A stretch of DNA of 64,000 bases, from contig CALNVZ010000174.1 of assembly GCA_940671915.1 (NCBI GenBank), positions 1,494,992 to 1,558,991 on the forward strand. Reading direction: 5' to 3'. The position numbers were made by a program, and so were the translations under genes. The notes beneath the pieces were generated by a model that was not told where the DNA came from, made no database searches, and worked only from the letters and a program-made list of their open reading frames with translations. The stretch is from Paracentrotus lividus. Lineage: Eukaryota > Echinodermata > Echinoidea > Camarodonta > Echinidae. This document shows, piece after piece, positions 1 to 15,500 of the stretch; position 1 is the first letter of the stretch; each line of letters opens with the position of its first letter.

Positions 1-2935
1 AAAGTAATTTTCCGGGGAGTCAAGTAGCAGCGGTCACGCCACCAATTTGGCAAAAAGAGAGCTCGATAAATAAGCGCGTTTTATGCGGACCTGGGTTGGC
101 TGGGAACATGATATAAGTCGAGCCATCGCATTGCTGGATATTCGGACACGATCCAACATGGATGAGACATGCTTAAAGTCGAACATTGCATGCTGATATC
201 TGGACATATCACCATGATGAGGACATGATTATAAGTCGACATCGCCATGCTGATATCTGGACGCACACTCCAACATGATGAGACCATGACTTTATCAAGT
301 CGGACATTGCATGCTAATGATCCTGGGACACATCAACATTGATGAGACATGACTTATAGTTCGACGACCATGCAATGGCTAGATATCTTGTGAACAGACA
401 TCAACATGATGAGGACTAGATTATTACAGCGACATCGCATAGCATAGATATCTGGACACATCAACATGATGAGGACATGCATTATAAGTCGAACATCGCG
501 CATGTATTATCTTGGACACATCCAAAAGCCATGATGAGGACATATTAAAGTTTCGGACATCGCATGCAGATATCTGGACACATCAAAAGATGAGGACAAT
601 CGGTTATTAAGTGACATCGCGATGCTAGAATTAATACATGAGAATGATAGCGACTGATCTAGACATTGCATGATGAGGAGCATGATTTATAAGTTCGACA
701 TCGCATAGCTAGATATCTGGACACATCAACATGATGAGACATGATATAAGTCGACAATCGCATGCTAGATATCTGGACACGATCCAAACATGATGAGGAA
801 CTGATATAAGTCGACATCGCATGCTAGATATCTGGACACGATCAACATGAATGAGGACATTATTATAAGTCGACATCGCAGCTAAGATATCTGGAACATC
901 AACATGATGAGGACATGATTATAGGTCGGACATCGCATGCTGATATTTGGACACCATCAACATATTGAGACATGATTTAAGTCGACATATCCATGCTAAG
1001 ATATCTGGAGACACATTCAACATGATAGGACATGTATATAAGTGACATTCGAGCATGCAATATCTGGACACGATCAACATGATGAGGACATGATTAATAA
1101 GTCGACATCGCTTGGCTAGATATCTACACATTCACATGATGAGGACCATGATACTAAGTCGGACACGCATGCTGATATCTGGAACACGATCAACGATGAT
1201 GAGGAATGATTATAAGTCGACATCCGCATGCTAGATATCTGGACACATCACATGATGAGACTCATGATTATCAAGTCGACATGCATTCTAGATATCTGAA
1301 CACATCAAACCATGATGAGGACATGATTATTAAGTCGACATCGGCATGCTAGATATCTGGACACATCAACATGACGTTGAGGAATGATTATAAATCGACA
1401 TCGCATGCTTAATACTCTGGACACATCACATGATGAGGACGAATGATTATAAGTCGACATTCGCAATGCTAGAGTATCTGGACACACAACATGATGAGGA
1501 CATTGATTAGTTAAGTCGACATCGCATGCTAGCATATCTGGACACATCAACCATGATGAGGACATGATTATAAAGTCGACATCGGCATGCTAGATATCTG
1601 GACACATCAACATGATGAGGACATGATTATTTAACGTCGACATCGCATCTATGAATCTGACACATCAACATGATCGAGGCATGAGAATGATCTCGCACTC
1701 TAGAACGGCCATACGGACATTGTATAAGCTAGACATTCCAGCTAGATTTGGATCACATCAACCATGATCGAGGCACATGATTTATAAAGTAGACATACGC
1801 ATGCTAATATTCTGGACACCATAACATATGATTGACGGACATGAGTTATAAGTCTGACATCGGCATCGCTTAGAATATACTGAACACCATTCAATCATTG
1901 AACTGAGGACATGATTATTAGAGTCGACAATTGCATGCCTAATATCGGGAACATCAACATGATGAAGACGAATGATTATAAATGACATCGCATTGCTAGA
2001 TGATCTGGGACACATCAACATGCATGGCAGTGACATGATAAAGTCGACATCTGCATGCTTAGATATCTGGACCAATCAACAATGATGAGACATCGTATTA
2101 TAAGTCGCGACATCGCCATGCTAATTTATCGGTACCAACGATCAACATGATGAGGACATATTATAAAGTGCGACATTGCATTGGACTAGTATCTGGACAC
2201 ATCAACAGTGATGAGAGACATGATCTATAAGTCGACATGCCATGCTACGACTATCTGGACACATCAACAGATGAGGACATCGATATAAGCTCGACATCGC
2301 TATGCTAGTGATATCCTGGACACATTCCACACATGATACGAGCGACATGATTATAAGTCGACATCGCATGCTAGATATTCTGGGACACATTTCAACATGA
2401 ATGAGGACATGATTACTAAGTCGAACATTGCATGCATAAGATATCTTTGGATGCAACAGTCAACCTGATGAGGACATGATTTATAAATAGACATCGGGCA
2501 TATGCTAGATAATATCTGGGACACACATCAACATTGAATGAGGACATGATTATAAGTCGACATGAGCTATATCTGACATCAGCAGATGAAGTTATAGTCG
2601 ACATCATGCAGTACCCACATCAACATGATCGAGGGGTACATGATTATAAGTCGACATCGCAGTTAGATATCTGGCACCACTGATGAGGACCGATATTGTT
2701 CGCAGCGGAGTATTGCAACTGATGTGACTCATGATTATAAGTCGACATTTGCATGCTAAAGATATCTGGACACAATCAGACATGATGAGGACATGATTAT
2801 AAGTCGACATATCGCATTGCTAGATATCTGGACACATTCAACATGATGAGGACATGATTATAAGTCAAGACATCGCGATGCTAGATATTCTGGACACGAC
2901 AACATGATTGAGACATGGATTTATAAGTCGAACTT
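1..2935. repeat. 57-bp satellite array, error-rich copy (block A)
   Basis: Tandem copies of the same unit seen at 19581-22172, recognisable by recurring ATCTGGACACATCAAC, ATGATGAGGACATGATTA and GTCGACATCGCATGC, but almost every unit carries one or more single-base insertions or deletions. About 50 units. The errors are indel-dominated and unit-specific, which fits unpolished long-read sequence better than old divergence. Reading frames in this stretch are by-products of the repeat. Confidence 0.92.
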
Positions 2936-5220
2936 GGGACAGTGATCTACACCCTATATCCAAATATATTAATGCATTAAACGCTTGCGTACTATGTACT
3001 TTTTCGACAAAAGCAAAAAATTTATTCAAGATATTCCATTAAATTTCGATTTTACCGCACTGCCGTCTGTTACGATTGAGCAACATATATTTGGTATGTA
3101 TTAACACCCGAATATCATAGGGGACTTTTAAGTGGGGACGTTGAAAGCAAAATATAATTTTTCTATAGATGTAAATTTTTCAGAAGGGATATTGAGTCAA
3201 ATAGATTTGGCTATTGGGGAAGACTGCGTGTATGGAGTCATTGGTAAGTCAGCCGTTAAGAATTCGCACGACATGTTACTTACATGGTGTGCAACAATAT
3301 CTTGTCGTCAACGAAGCAGCTCGTTGCTTCCACAGATACGGTTACCAATGTACCTCGACTTTCAAAGAGGCAGTTATAGGTTGCGTCAAGGTAATATGAG
3401 GAACATTTCTATTCCTGGAACAAGGTTCACCAAAATAATATTCACTGCCGATGGATCAAATCATTACTTCTAAAACTCCTCTTTGTAGATCAATTCAATT
3501 TGACATCGAACGAGGTAATTTCACTACATTCGGCATAATCTCGGCATCGCTTCGGCAGAAAGAAGAAGCTGCGTCGAGATCGATTAGGGACTTCTTTCGG
3601 GAATGACGCTACAGTCCACATCTTCGGGTTCCATGGCAGAATGTGACTACATAATCTGCCCCATTGCCAGAGCTGTAGAAAGGATTCCTTCAATTTTGAA
3701 AGAAGTAAACAGGCAATGACTTACAGGACAAGCAGTAGTCTGACTACGAAAACTGAACATTTTCACATGAATAGAAATAAGTTAAATTCGTAGTAGGTCT
3801 TCGACAAGCCTAGGAATCCTATTAGGGTTTTATTCTTGTTAAGAGGTTAAATATTATTATATGAATATATAAAACCTTATATGTAATTAAACCGTACAGT
3901 CACACTGCTCCTGAACATGTTAAATTGTTTAGCATTTTTAATGATATTTTACAATCTTTCCCATCTCATTTAAAATAAGTTAAAACAGTTAGCAATATCT
4001 CAAACAAAAATATACATTGTATGCATTGCTAATTGAAAAGAATAGAATAGTAATTGTGTCCTGAAAAAGAAGATATTACCATGCTGTCTTGTCTGTTGTA
4101 GAAGGTCAAGTGTCGTGTCAGCACTACTATGAAACACGCTCTGATTATATTTTACGACACTAGGTGGAAAACAGGAAGTAAAAGCATACATTTTTCAGGA
4201 TAGAGTTGCGAATTAATATAGCAAGGAGCTTGAAACTGAGTAGCATTCCATTAACAGCATTATAAAAAAATTAAAAAAATAAACTGATAAGATATGAATA
4301 GGTTCACTATAATCATAAACTTTGATCCACGATCTGAGTCTAGATTCTTGAGTAATTAGGACAACTCAAGGGTCACAGAGTCGTAATATGGCATTTATCA
4401 TTGTTCAACCTTTCCTTTTTAGACTAACTTCATGCTTTGGGCTACAAACGTCATCTGATTGGTGGAACATTTCATGTCATTGACCGTTATCACTTGACCA
4501 ACATCGTTAACATGACGTCCGAGTTCAAAGGTTCAACGTCATCTGGTAAAGTTGGTGCAAGCCGATCCTACCTTTTACCCTAGTCGGCCCCTTGATTTCA
4601 GCAAGGAGAGTCGCAATGTATCAAGATTCATATTTAACATATCAGTACAGAGTATCCCCAACATGGGAATTCCCTTCAACGGTGTGCAGTGGTTTGGATG
4701 ACTCCAACACCAATGTAGCTCCCGATATAGTCTCAACTGTTTGAATTGGCCAAGCCCGGGACACCAAAACAACAACTGGGGTTTTCTCAGAGTTGGACAT
4801 AGCGACTGATCGCGGATGTGGGATTATATAAGTGAAACATGTGTCCTATGTTATTGGAGGCTCTTCCGCGACCACTGGAAAATGTTGGAAATGGTGTTGC
4901 TATAATCTATGAATGGATGAGAATGTTCATGATTCGCGACAATCATTGTCATTTGGGAGACTGCACAAGCACACCATTCGAGCATCGGCGTCGATAGCTT
5001 CTGAAAGATGTACTGGCATCTATAGTAAATACATGCTATAGTGATACCACCGGAAAGGTGATGATGGACTTTACCAGTGAATGAAACTAGTATTCCATAA
5101 CTTAATGGAAATTGCAAATCCCCTGTGCCCAGTAAAGCAATAGTTAGATGTAAAGAGGTGTTAGTATGCTCGTTCATATCAAGTCTTCTGGGTCAGGTAT
5201 GGAAAGTAGATCCTAATGAA
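2936..5220 (+). pseudogene. NAT-like gene, copy 1 (error-rich)
   Basis: Homologous along its length to the NAT-like gene at 22687-24342, including the region upstream of the first recognisable exon, the intron and the last exon. The exon matching the NAT N-terminal part lies near 3487-3770 and the last exon near 4430-5217. Many one-base insertions relative to the better copy interrupt every reading frame, so no protein can be read. The changes fall equally in exons, intron and flanks, which argues for sequencing error rather than decay under relaxed selection. What it would encode is described under the copy at 22687. Confidence 0.75.
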
Positions 5221-6513
5221 CCACTATTATTCTTTGAAAAGTATGGTTGCTAACAGGTGATTGTCTAATGAATTAAATAATGGTTGGGATGTCCTGCGTA
5301 TTGCGGGATAAAATACTTATAAGAGTTGCGGGCTGGTGGTAATAATGATTACGAGTGATCTAAACCTGAATATTGAGAGAGCAGTGGTTCGAGGGCATAT
5401 GAGTAAAAATAAGAAACACAATCCATGTAGTCGAGATGATATGTGATTGGACTGATTTATTTATTATTATATTACTATTATTTTATTATTTTATTATCAT
5501 TATTATTATTGTTGATTGTTTGTGATAAATTAAACTTGCTACTTTAAAGAAAAATATTAATTAGTGTCTGTTACGAATATTATGAAAGAATCATAATTAG
5601 AGTCTGTCTGCAAAGAAGCGGTGAGAGCAAGTTAGTAAGAAAAAGTTAATTATCATGTGTATCGTAGAAGGAATTATTTTTGATCGTTATCGTTATGTAA
5701 GAGACCAAATATTATTTAGGAAATGAGATTAAAATGCATCAGACCGGTTGGCTATTAGACGAGGTGGACGAGTTAAGTAGATCAAGTGAGTCAATAGCCT
5801 AACTTGAGATTTAGCCCAATGATTAAATAAAATTAGACTAAGGGAGAAATTATTCCAAATTACAAAGTAGACCAAAATGGAATTTAGCCCATGTCGTATT
5901 TAGACCAATCAGAAATTGGCCAACTGATGTAGTCAAAATGAATATAAACCGATCCACTTGGTCTGGCAATACCCTGTTGCTGAACGGTTTTTTCTCACAA
6001 TGCAAGAAATTAGAATTCAGATCGTTTCCTGTCTTGTAGTACGTAGCCAATTTGTGATAAAAAGGTATGAAAAATGTCTCGCAGTGAGCATTATTCTTAA
6101 TTTAGTGCTAGTCTATTTTGTTCATAAATCGTTCCACGGTTCAAACGGTTGTATTTTCTTTTAGAAGGTTAAAAGAGATACCAGTAGATTTGTAACCATA
6201 GATGTTTTACCGTAGAGGGCGGATTATAACTGTCTTTATGTTATTCGCTTCAAAATAAGGACGAGAACATACTATCAGTGGGTTCTGTCTTGTACATGAG
6301 AAAATTGTAAATAGCCGAAGTATATCAATGTTCGCAGCCAGCATAATTTACTATAGATAAGATTTTCATTTATGCCGCAATTTTGTTTCATAAAATCGCT
6401 CTCGGTTATTTTGTTTCTGGTGTTTGGGCCTCTTCCTCGTACATACAATTTATTTTAGAATCATAATAATGTTTTTAACGCAGAGGGGCGGAAATTATAT
6501 ATATATATATATA

Positions 6514-6561
<48 letters not shown>

Positions 6562-7093
6562 TTTCGGAAAAAGCCAAAATGAGGGACGGGGGGGGGATCA
6601 TGTTGGTATTAACGTAGAGGTGAAATGGTAATTACATTGTTATTCTTTCAAAGCCAAATAACCCTTCCCGCTGGCGGGGGCGGTATTTGCGAATTTTCAC
6701 TCCCCCTGTGGATCGGAGCCATTTCCAGCTTGGATAGTTCGGCCGAAATTTGCGGGTAGTTTCACTTCAAAAAAGCTGTATCTTTCTTTTAATTGTGAAT
6801 CATAAAAAGTTTTGAACACAAAACTGTATAAAGCTAAGGTTTCTTCTTTAACTTGCTTGAAATATGTCTGAAAATCGTGGAGATAAAGCTGTAAATTTTA
6901 AAATGAAAATGTAAAACCTCTTTACGGCTTTTCGATATTGTTGACTTCCTATTTGTTTGTGCACAAAACAGGCTTATTGATCGCACGCCCACGACGCACG
7001 GCACGGTTTGGACACTTGGCAATTGTATGAACTTCGGCTTTTTACGTCCCAAGCACAATGCGTCGTCTGCTAAGTTTGTAAAGAAAACTCTCA
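5221..7093. other. Non-coding tract between NAT-like copy 1 and element H1
   Basis: No supported gene. Contains an ATT/TTA-rich microsatellite near 5458-5515, a (TA)n run followed by a T tract at about 6498-6564, and a G run near 6588. It matches 24343-26168 and 28768-30594 with many small indels. Confidence 0.7.
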
Positions 7094-9589
7094 GGCCCGT
7101 ATTCTGTTCCGGGGTTTTAGAGGTGTGCTGTCCCCACGAAAATAGTAAGGGTAATAGACGAGAATGCAACGCTGATTTGCACGCTTTCTCTATTTCGAAG
7201 CGTCAGTGAAGCGTGGCTCCTATCGTACGAAAGTAGATTCAATGACTTCATTCGGGATCAATTATGTACAACATTCTAAAGAATTCAAACTAGGGTATAG
7301 AGTTGGTTTAGAATTTTGATATGGCTTTGCGATTTTTATGTCGGAAAGAAGCTAATTTATTCTATTTTACCTCGTTAAATTGGAAGTTAAAGGCTTGTTT
7401 AGAACTTTGTTTAAGAATTTAGGTGCATTATAGAACTGTCCACAACGATTAGATTAATTGCATTTAATCAATCAAAAATGACATTTTCCGACCCACGATT
7501 GAAGTGTTAGTTTGGACCTTACATTTATTGTAGAGAGGCAACTGACGCTAAAACAACCAATAATAAACTAATGGTGGCAAAGTCACTTGTCATTACACTG
7601 GAAAAAAACGGGATTGAACTTAGTTTGAGACTAATTTGAGAAAAATGTTGAAATGATTTTGGATGTTTTTTTGTCGCGAGACCGTCTCAGAGACGTCTCC
7701 CGAGATATTCCACGACCCAAGCGCGGGCGATTCATGTCACGACGGGGAGGGCGGGTGGCGGGACAGAAACCACCCAAAAAGTTGAAAAATTAATTACACT
7801 CAAAATTCCGCATTTACTTTCGCACATTATGCAGGACAAATAATGAAAATAATTGCCGAGCGCGAAAAGCGCGAGCGGAAATTTGCCTTATAAATAACAT
7901 TTAGCATCTTATTGACATACATTTTACCCTCTTTATTAGCCTCACAAAGCTAATCACTACCATAAAAATTGTTTCATTTTTAAAAATCGAAGGGGGACGA
8001 TCCCCCCATAAAAAAATCGAGAGGAGGGGGACACGTCCACCCCCCGTCTCCCCGGGATCGCGCGAATGCTCGCGGACAGAAAATATATATATATATATTA
8101 TAGGAGACGTCCTGATGGAGGTATCGAGTCGCGGGGACAAAGTGAGTACCACCTTTTATGGTGGGAAAATAGAACATGCTTTACGAATGTTGTGTGTTTT
8201 TTTCTGTCGTGGAGGACGTCTCTGATGATACATAAAACATTATCGGAGACCTGTCTCCGAGTTTCGAGTCTCAGAGACATTCTCCCACGACGGTCAGATA
8301 CCAATCCATACGTCCATAATTTCTACAGAGGAGAAAAAACACCATTTATCATTTCAACTGAGAAATGCCAACTAATGTTTTTCTTTCAAGACTACTAATA
8401 TTAATGGCACTGACAAAAATACGGCCCACTCGATTCCTTTTTTTGCATATATTAGTGTGTTGCTATGTGAGACAAGAAACGTGGTTTGTCAGTTCATTAA
8501 GCAACAAATAGTTAGCAAATTGATTCAAAAAGTACTAAAACGCAGAAGTTCATTCAGGCAATTGGGTCCGCCCTGAATCTGAAACTTTTCCGTTGTCATG
8601 TGCTATGGTCAGCCATAACCGAATCCGGCTAAGCTTCTCAAAGAAAAGATAATCCGTTGCTTGATAATATACCTCCGTTAAGCATGGATTACATTTTCAT
8701 CCCACAATAAAAGAACTTTCCCCGCCCATTTCAAATATAGCCGGAGCATACATACATTACAACATGTACAAAAATATACACACAAAAAAAAATGGAAACA
8801 AATTCCACATTCTTCAAAGCGTCCATAATGTATTTATAATTATTTGATAGATGTTAGGGATTTCGAGGCCGAGTGGATATTGTTAAGAACATTGACGTTT
8901 TATTGTTTATGTGTATGCTCTGTAAAAGATTGAATATTTTAAAATAGTGGAAAATTTATATTTTACCCCTTCCCCATTATTACAACTTTTTGCCCCTACC
9001 CAAATAAGAAAAAAACAAACAAACAAAAAACAAACAAGATAGTAATAAGAAAAGATTGATGCGCATGCACCTAACGTTGAGACTTTTGCGCATGCATGTG
9101 CGTGATTATCGGAATCAAATTTCAACGTTTCATTGCCCTTTTGGCCAAATATGCGGCACTTCACATTTGTGAAAAGAAAAATTTCGTGGAGCTATTAGAG
9201 ATTAATTCCTTCAACCCAAGAATAGAAAACTCCCTTTGCCACCCCGTGGTTTAATTGTTCCCATTCCCAGGCCACGAATTGTTAATGAATGGGACGTGAT
9301 ATTTTGAAAATGCATGACAAGCGGGAACAATGCCACAAAACACTCGGGCAAGTCAAAGGATAAAAAGCGGCTACAAACAATTCATTGTTTGCGTTCATTA
9401 TTTCAATGGATTTTCAGGTTTTATCTAGTGGCATTTCAGAATTGCACTAAGAAAACTTTCCAGCTGTACGGAAGTTGTACACGTTGGGAGGTTTTTTCGT
9501 CCTGGAATTTTTTCTCGTACGGCGCTATTGTTCGATTCTATTGTCAATTGCCGTACAAACTTAAAACCCCGTAACAAGAATTACGGGCC
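7094..9589. mobile_element. H1, TCA-flanked inverted-repeat DNA element (block A copy)
   Basis: Starts GGCCCGTATTCTGTTCCGGG and ends with the inverted counterpart CAAGAATTACGGGCC, with TCA directly outside both ends (7091-7093 and 9590-9592). This is the noisy version of the element at 30595-32997, described there. No transposase can be read. Confidence 0.7.
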
Positions 9590-12500
9590 TCAGAGCGCAG
9601 GGAGTTCTATAGGCATGTTATATAACGGGTCCCCTTTGTTCATGCTATTTACATGTAGTCATTCTTTGAAAAGAGGAAATTCCAAAAAAAGGGGTGATGT
9701 TAGTATGATTGCACAACTTACATTACATACCATACATATCCTGCTGTGTACTATTCAAGCCCTGAATACTGTTTTCATATGCGGTTAAAAACGTTTTAAA
9801 TGGGGGGAAAAATGTATCAAGAATCCCATCTCTCTCTTGTTCTATCTATCTCGCTCTGCCTTCTTCTCTTTATCTGTTCTTCTCCCATTACTCTTTGCTT
9901 CTGGCCTCTCTATGTGCGTCATAGGGAACATAATAACACATTATGTTTTGGTATAGGATGAATGACCAATTCGGCCATATTTTCGTAATGTTACTTGAAC
10001 TTCCCATGAAATCACTTTTTTTGCTTGAGCTCAGTTATAGAAAAGTTGATATTTACGTTAATTCGCAATGAATAAGTACATAAAAATATTTAACAAAACA
10101 AACATGGGGAAAAATCTTTCAAAGGGGAAAAAATAAGGGCCAGGAATGGGAGGAAGAAAAGTTGAAGGACGGAGGAAAAACTTAGTTTAAAACTTGATAC
10201 AAATGTATATAAATGGAGTCACACACCATCCCCTCGCCTCTAAAAAAAATTACATTGGCTACATTTTCAAAGCTGATATTCACACATCGAAACAAAATGT
10301 TTGTAATGTATGGATATTTCTTACACCTAAAAAAAAAAAAAAAGCGACATAATTACACAAGATTACATTTGTAATATATTTGTGGGCCTTTCCTAACCAC
10401 ATCTCTTCTGAACGCTATATGATTTAAAAATCATTTCATTCTTTTTCAATGTGATTGAATTTAAGTTTGTCGCAAAAAATAAGATGTTTGTTAGAAGAGG
10501 AGATAGAGAGGAGAGAGAGAGAGGGGAGAGAGAGAGAAAGAGAGGGGGCGGGTGGGGGCTAAAATAGGAAAGGAAATGGAATGGAAATCCTGGGCCCCAG
10601 ATTTTCCGTTTGCTGATATATTCAATTAATTTTAGGACACGAATAATTATATGACATATTCTATAAAGACATTTCAAACAATAACAGAAAATTGATGGAT
10701 GCAATCCTATCTCTCTATTCTCCCTTTATCCTTTCCTTATCATCCTCATCCTACCAGTGAAACACCAATTTTACTCCTATGTCATCTCTTTTCTCTTTCT
10801 ATCTCTCTCTCTCTCTCCGTAAACACCCTTACGGAACCTGCGCGATAAAAACAAAACAAAAACAAAACCAACAAACAACATTAACAACAAAAAAATGAAA
10901 AACGAATAAAAGCAGAAAAAGAGAAATGGAGAGGAAAACATTAATGTATTACTGAAAAAAGGGTGATCGATCTAGAAAAGATTCGCATGGGGACATCACA
11001 ATCGGCCATATTCCACACAGTTGGTACATTTTATTATTGAAAGCATAATAATTATTTGTATGTATAAACATTTTACTCTTCTCAATATTATGGCACACAT
11101 GTATTTTAGATCGAAAAGTCGAGAAAAAAAATAGGGGAGAATTCAATATTACATGAAATTATTTGTTCAATTATCTGCCTGTATTACAATTTTACAGCCC
11201 TTCATCAGTAGAATTTGGGCCTAAGATTGACAGTGATAACTTTGTGGGTTAATCACAAGCAAAGGTATCATCAATAACAGCTTGTGATACCAGGGTGTGG
11301 GTGTCATGACTACGCCTTGGAGATGCCTTGGGAGACCACAATAGTGAGGAAGGTGAAAAAATGCTCTCGGGTCTGCCTCTCTCGAGCAAGAATAGTTAGG
11401 TTCAGAATTTGTTGGTCTCCGAGCCTACATCCTCGCGCGGAAGAACAGAATAATAGAGGAGCCATTAAAGTGACATGGGACTACCCTGTGTTATATGTCT
11501 CAGAATTTCATAGTTCCGTTCCTTCAAGATATGATGTTCACTCCTTTCCTCACGAAAAGCAGTAAGCACATTCCTGCTTTACTTCTTCTGAATACCACTA
11601 GTTGGATGTACATGCTCAGCTCAGTATTTTAATTTTTTCATTAATACTCAGATTGGAGGCCACTACATTACAGGTTCTTCCTATGAATTGAGCCAAAGAC
11701 CATATTATCATTAAGAACACTATTCCTTACATGCTTAGATAAACATTCTAAAATGGGTTCAAAATCAAACTCTAACCTATTCTACCAAAAGTCTTATTTT
11801 GGTTCAATTAGTGACAACTAATGCACCCAAGTTCATATATGCCGGAAGCTATGATTGACAATATAACTTAATTACTGTTGCCATGGAGTTTCTATGGACT
11901 TTTTGTTGAATAAGTTGGATGCTGACAGTATAATAATATGTAGACAACAAAACTCTCCTAAATAGTAGTTTTCCATCAGTAGAACCAAGCTAGGTATTAC
12001 GTTAATAGACGTCTCCAGAGTGGCCCTTAGCAGGAAAATACTAGATTGCGACTATGCGCATAGTTACTGGCTCACATTGAGGAATCTTGTTTGTAATTGA
12101 ACTATGTCAGTACCAAATGTCAAAATAAAGTATTCCATAAGAAAATGCCCTAACCCGTTATTATCAATGCCAGTGTATTGCCTGATCCTTGTCGCGTTGA
12201 CTAGTTAATGAAATTACCTCTCTATAACCCAAGATACATATTGAAATTTTATTTTTCTTTATTTTGAAAACAGTCCTCAACGGGGAAAACAAGCCTCAGC
12301 CCCTTTTTTGATTCGGTAGAAGTTATGAGAACTTAGCAGGCTTATATTCGTGTAATTTTATCTTTATATATATCTATCACTTCTACTGCCAAACCAATTA
12401 ATTTTTTACGCGCCGCATTAGTGTACACCTCTTTAAATAAACTCATGTTGTATTTTCCCCCAGGGCTTTTCTCTCAAATAAAAATATGTATATTCGTGAG

Positions 12501-15500
12501 TCGACGCGTTTCTCACTCATTCTAATTTATATATGTATGTGTTATATTTTATTTTTCATTCCCAAACCCACATCGGCCCCCTAATTGCTCCAGCGTTGCA
12601 CCGAAGAATGGAGACCGCGCCATTAAACTGCCAATGCCTAGGAATGAGGATTTATATTCGCTGACGTCTTAAGGATTATTAATGGTGCCCTGATAATGCA
12701 GGTCCACAAATGAAGATATACATGTATTCATATTGTCCACTTGTCAAGTTGCAGGTTGCCTAACTGAGTAATCAATCGAGCGTCAGTTTGTCGCAGCTAA
12801 CGGTTCGTGATAAACGATGGTGCACTCATTCTATATCACCCGTTTGTTTATGGTTAGCAATACAAAGGATCTCGTTAGTTGCAGAGAATATATTACGAAC
12901 ATAGTAGACAAAGTACAGAGAGGTATCTCCGTGGTTGAACTTTCACAAAATCATTTACATGTGTCGTCTCTCCTTGGAAATTTCACAGAACTTTTTGTGA
13001 CAGAAGGAAGGTTTTATATTACTTTTTTTACAGGGATTAGTAATAGTTGGTGTTCTTAGAAAGGGATTTCGTATGATGAAATTGCCTTAAGTTATAGGCG
13101 GGTACTACCACACTCTATGATCTCCTCCCTTGTTTAATGACATTTCTAAGTTTAAGTATAGGGCTCTTTGCAATTGGTTTAAATAAATTGCCCTTTTTCT
13201 CGATATAGTGCACTTAATTCTATTTGATTCCCCCTGTTGGGGCCATTTTTATACTGGGCCTTGTCCTTGCAGCGGAAGGGATAAGGACACAACAATTCGA
13301 TCATAAAATGTGAAATTGTGTGGAGAACCCCATAACGAAAGTGTGTCGATATTTACATAAATTTCCATTCATCTTTATTGTGAGTTCATCACCTCTTCTA
13401 GTTTTCGCAGAACAGACACACGCAGCTACACAACCCAAATATGATCTTAAAGCCACCCTCTGAAAGTTTGGTGTGTCTCCTCAAAGAATACCATACTCTT
13501 GAGCAGAGTAGCGCGCTCATTGGATACAGAGTACTATCCGCTAGAAAACAGGATCTAAACAAAGCTTGGCTCTAATAACTTTATTTACTGGATTTTGTTA
13601 AATATAGTGGCATGTACTTACCCCGTAAAAAGTGAATTTCTATTCACGGCCATCGATAGTATTCTAACTGACTTAAATTCCCACTTCTTTCCATAGAGAG
13701 AATGCTCCAAATCCCCCTGAAAGACCACTGGCAGGAATCCAAAAGAAAAAAAAGACTTTCAGGCTAAGATCCCTATGGGTGGCTATCTTCACTTGTCGGA
13801 GACGTTCTCCACGAACAGAATAGGAAAATTTCGTCTTCGCGACAGATTAAAAAGTATAGAGATGGTCTCCACGACAAGTTTATTGAAAAAAGTCTGAAAA
13901 GTAAGTCCCAAATCCAGTCCCAAACTTCAGAATACGGTCTCCGCGAGTATTGAGACGTCCTAATTCTTCTTTATCCGTCGCGGAGACGAATATTTTCTAT
14001 TCGTTGGGATCGCATCTTGGATCGGACGTTTCTCCGCCGAAGTTTGACGATGGATGATCCATGCCTATGCGTAATATGCTCACGATTTTAGGTTAACTCA
14101 GAGACTAGCGGACAGCCAGAATGATTTGTGCACTCTAAAAATGAATTATAAGATGACTATATGACATCGCGAAGGCCACAGCTGCGTAAACATAATCAGA
14201 GCCGCTTAGTGGTTTTCCCACCAACAGACTATTCTTGGAGCCAGATAGGTATAAAAAAATACAATTTCGAATGTCGGAGGTATTTTTTAGTGTGGTACAT
14301 CTAACACCGCCGCCCTGCTACCTTGAAGGAAAATCGGGCTAGGATTATTGAAACCGAGACCGGATTGAGAAGATCACTGAGAGATAATGTGGCGTTCTGC
14401 AAGAGATACAGATTAATCGAGTTTCTCTGATAAACTTTGACCAAGACACTGTGAGCAGTATTCCAGTGATTTTCGGCTCTACGCGCCAGATATTTTATAA
14501 AAAAAGAATATGCAGGAGTATACGAATGTATCCTTTTACACTGAACACGATCAGTTTAACATCACACTTTAAAATATTGTATCCATAAAATTGTTGGTGA
14601 GATGGCTGCTGTACTCGAATGAGACCACAGGAGCTTAGACCACAATGCTAAACATCGGCCATACTAGTATGACCACCAGGACAGACAATTCAGTAAATTC
14701 TTATTCCCGACTAAATATAGTTGTACCCTGTTATACAGAAAATAATTTTACGTATGATGCACCTCTTAAAAAATCTGAAAACGGTTTTATAGACTAACAT
14801 GAAGCACAAATGAGACGCTCACTACCTAGAATAACAATCTCTTATCTTATATTATGACGCCACATTTTCTAGCAGAACAGTAGTCTTCTGTGACGAATCG
14901 ACTGGGATATACTAAATGTATGTAGTTCACTTGCACGAAGCACCATTAAAAGACAAAAGCGATTGTCTTTGCAGCGGTCTCTCTCTCTCTCTCTCTCGCG
15001 CGAATGTATGATTTTACGAGTGAACGTACGATACAGTAGCGAAACAGTAATATGAAAAAACTGCTATTGCCACACTACAGAATATCCATAGAGCGTCATT
15101 AACGTTTTCGGTAGTGTGTTTACAGGTGACTGGTGTAATATGGTCTCCATTCTATCATTGCAGTACTATGCAACTGATATATGAGCTCTTTTCTTAATGT
15201 GCACAATTAACACATCAGCGAAAGACTCTCTCTCTTGATAAACAGCGCTGTTTTGACAATATGATTCTCTCGCAAGTTTAAGATTTGGAAGGCTTTTGTT
15301 GATAAAATAGGGTGAAGGCCAATTGCATATTTTTGCAGTTGTTTACAATTGCACATTGGTGGGTACGTGTGTGTTGCGACAGTAGTAACATTAATATAAA
15401 GTAATACTGTGTTGCTGATGGCAGTATTGTGATGATTTAAACGAATAAATCTGATCTGGCCCAATGATATAACTAGCAAACGGATAATCTTGTAACACGA

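Noticed and set aside
11284-11565. 93-residue open frame in block A
   Set aside because: Not preserved in the matching block B sequence and without family features.
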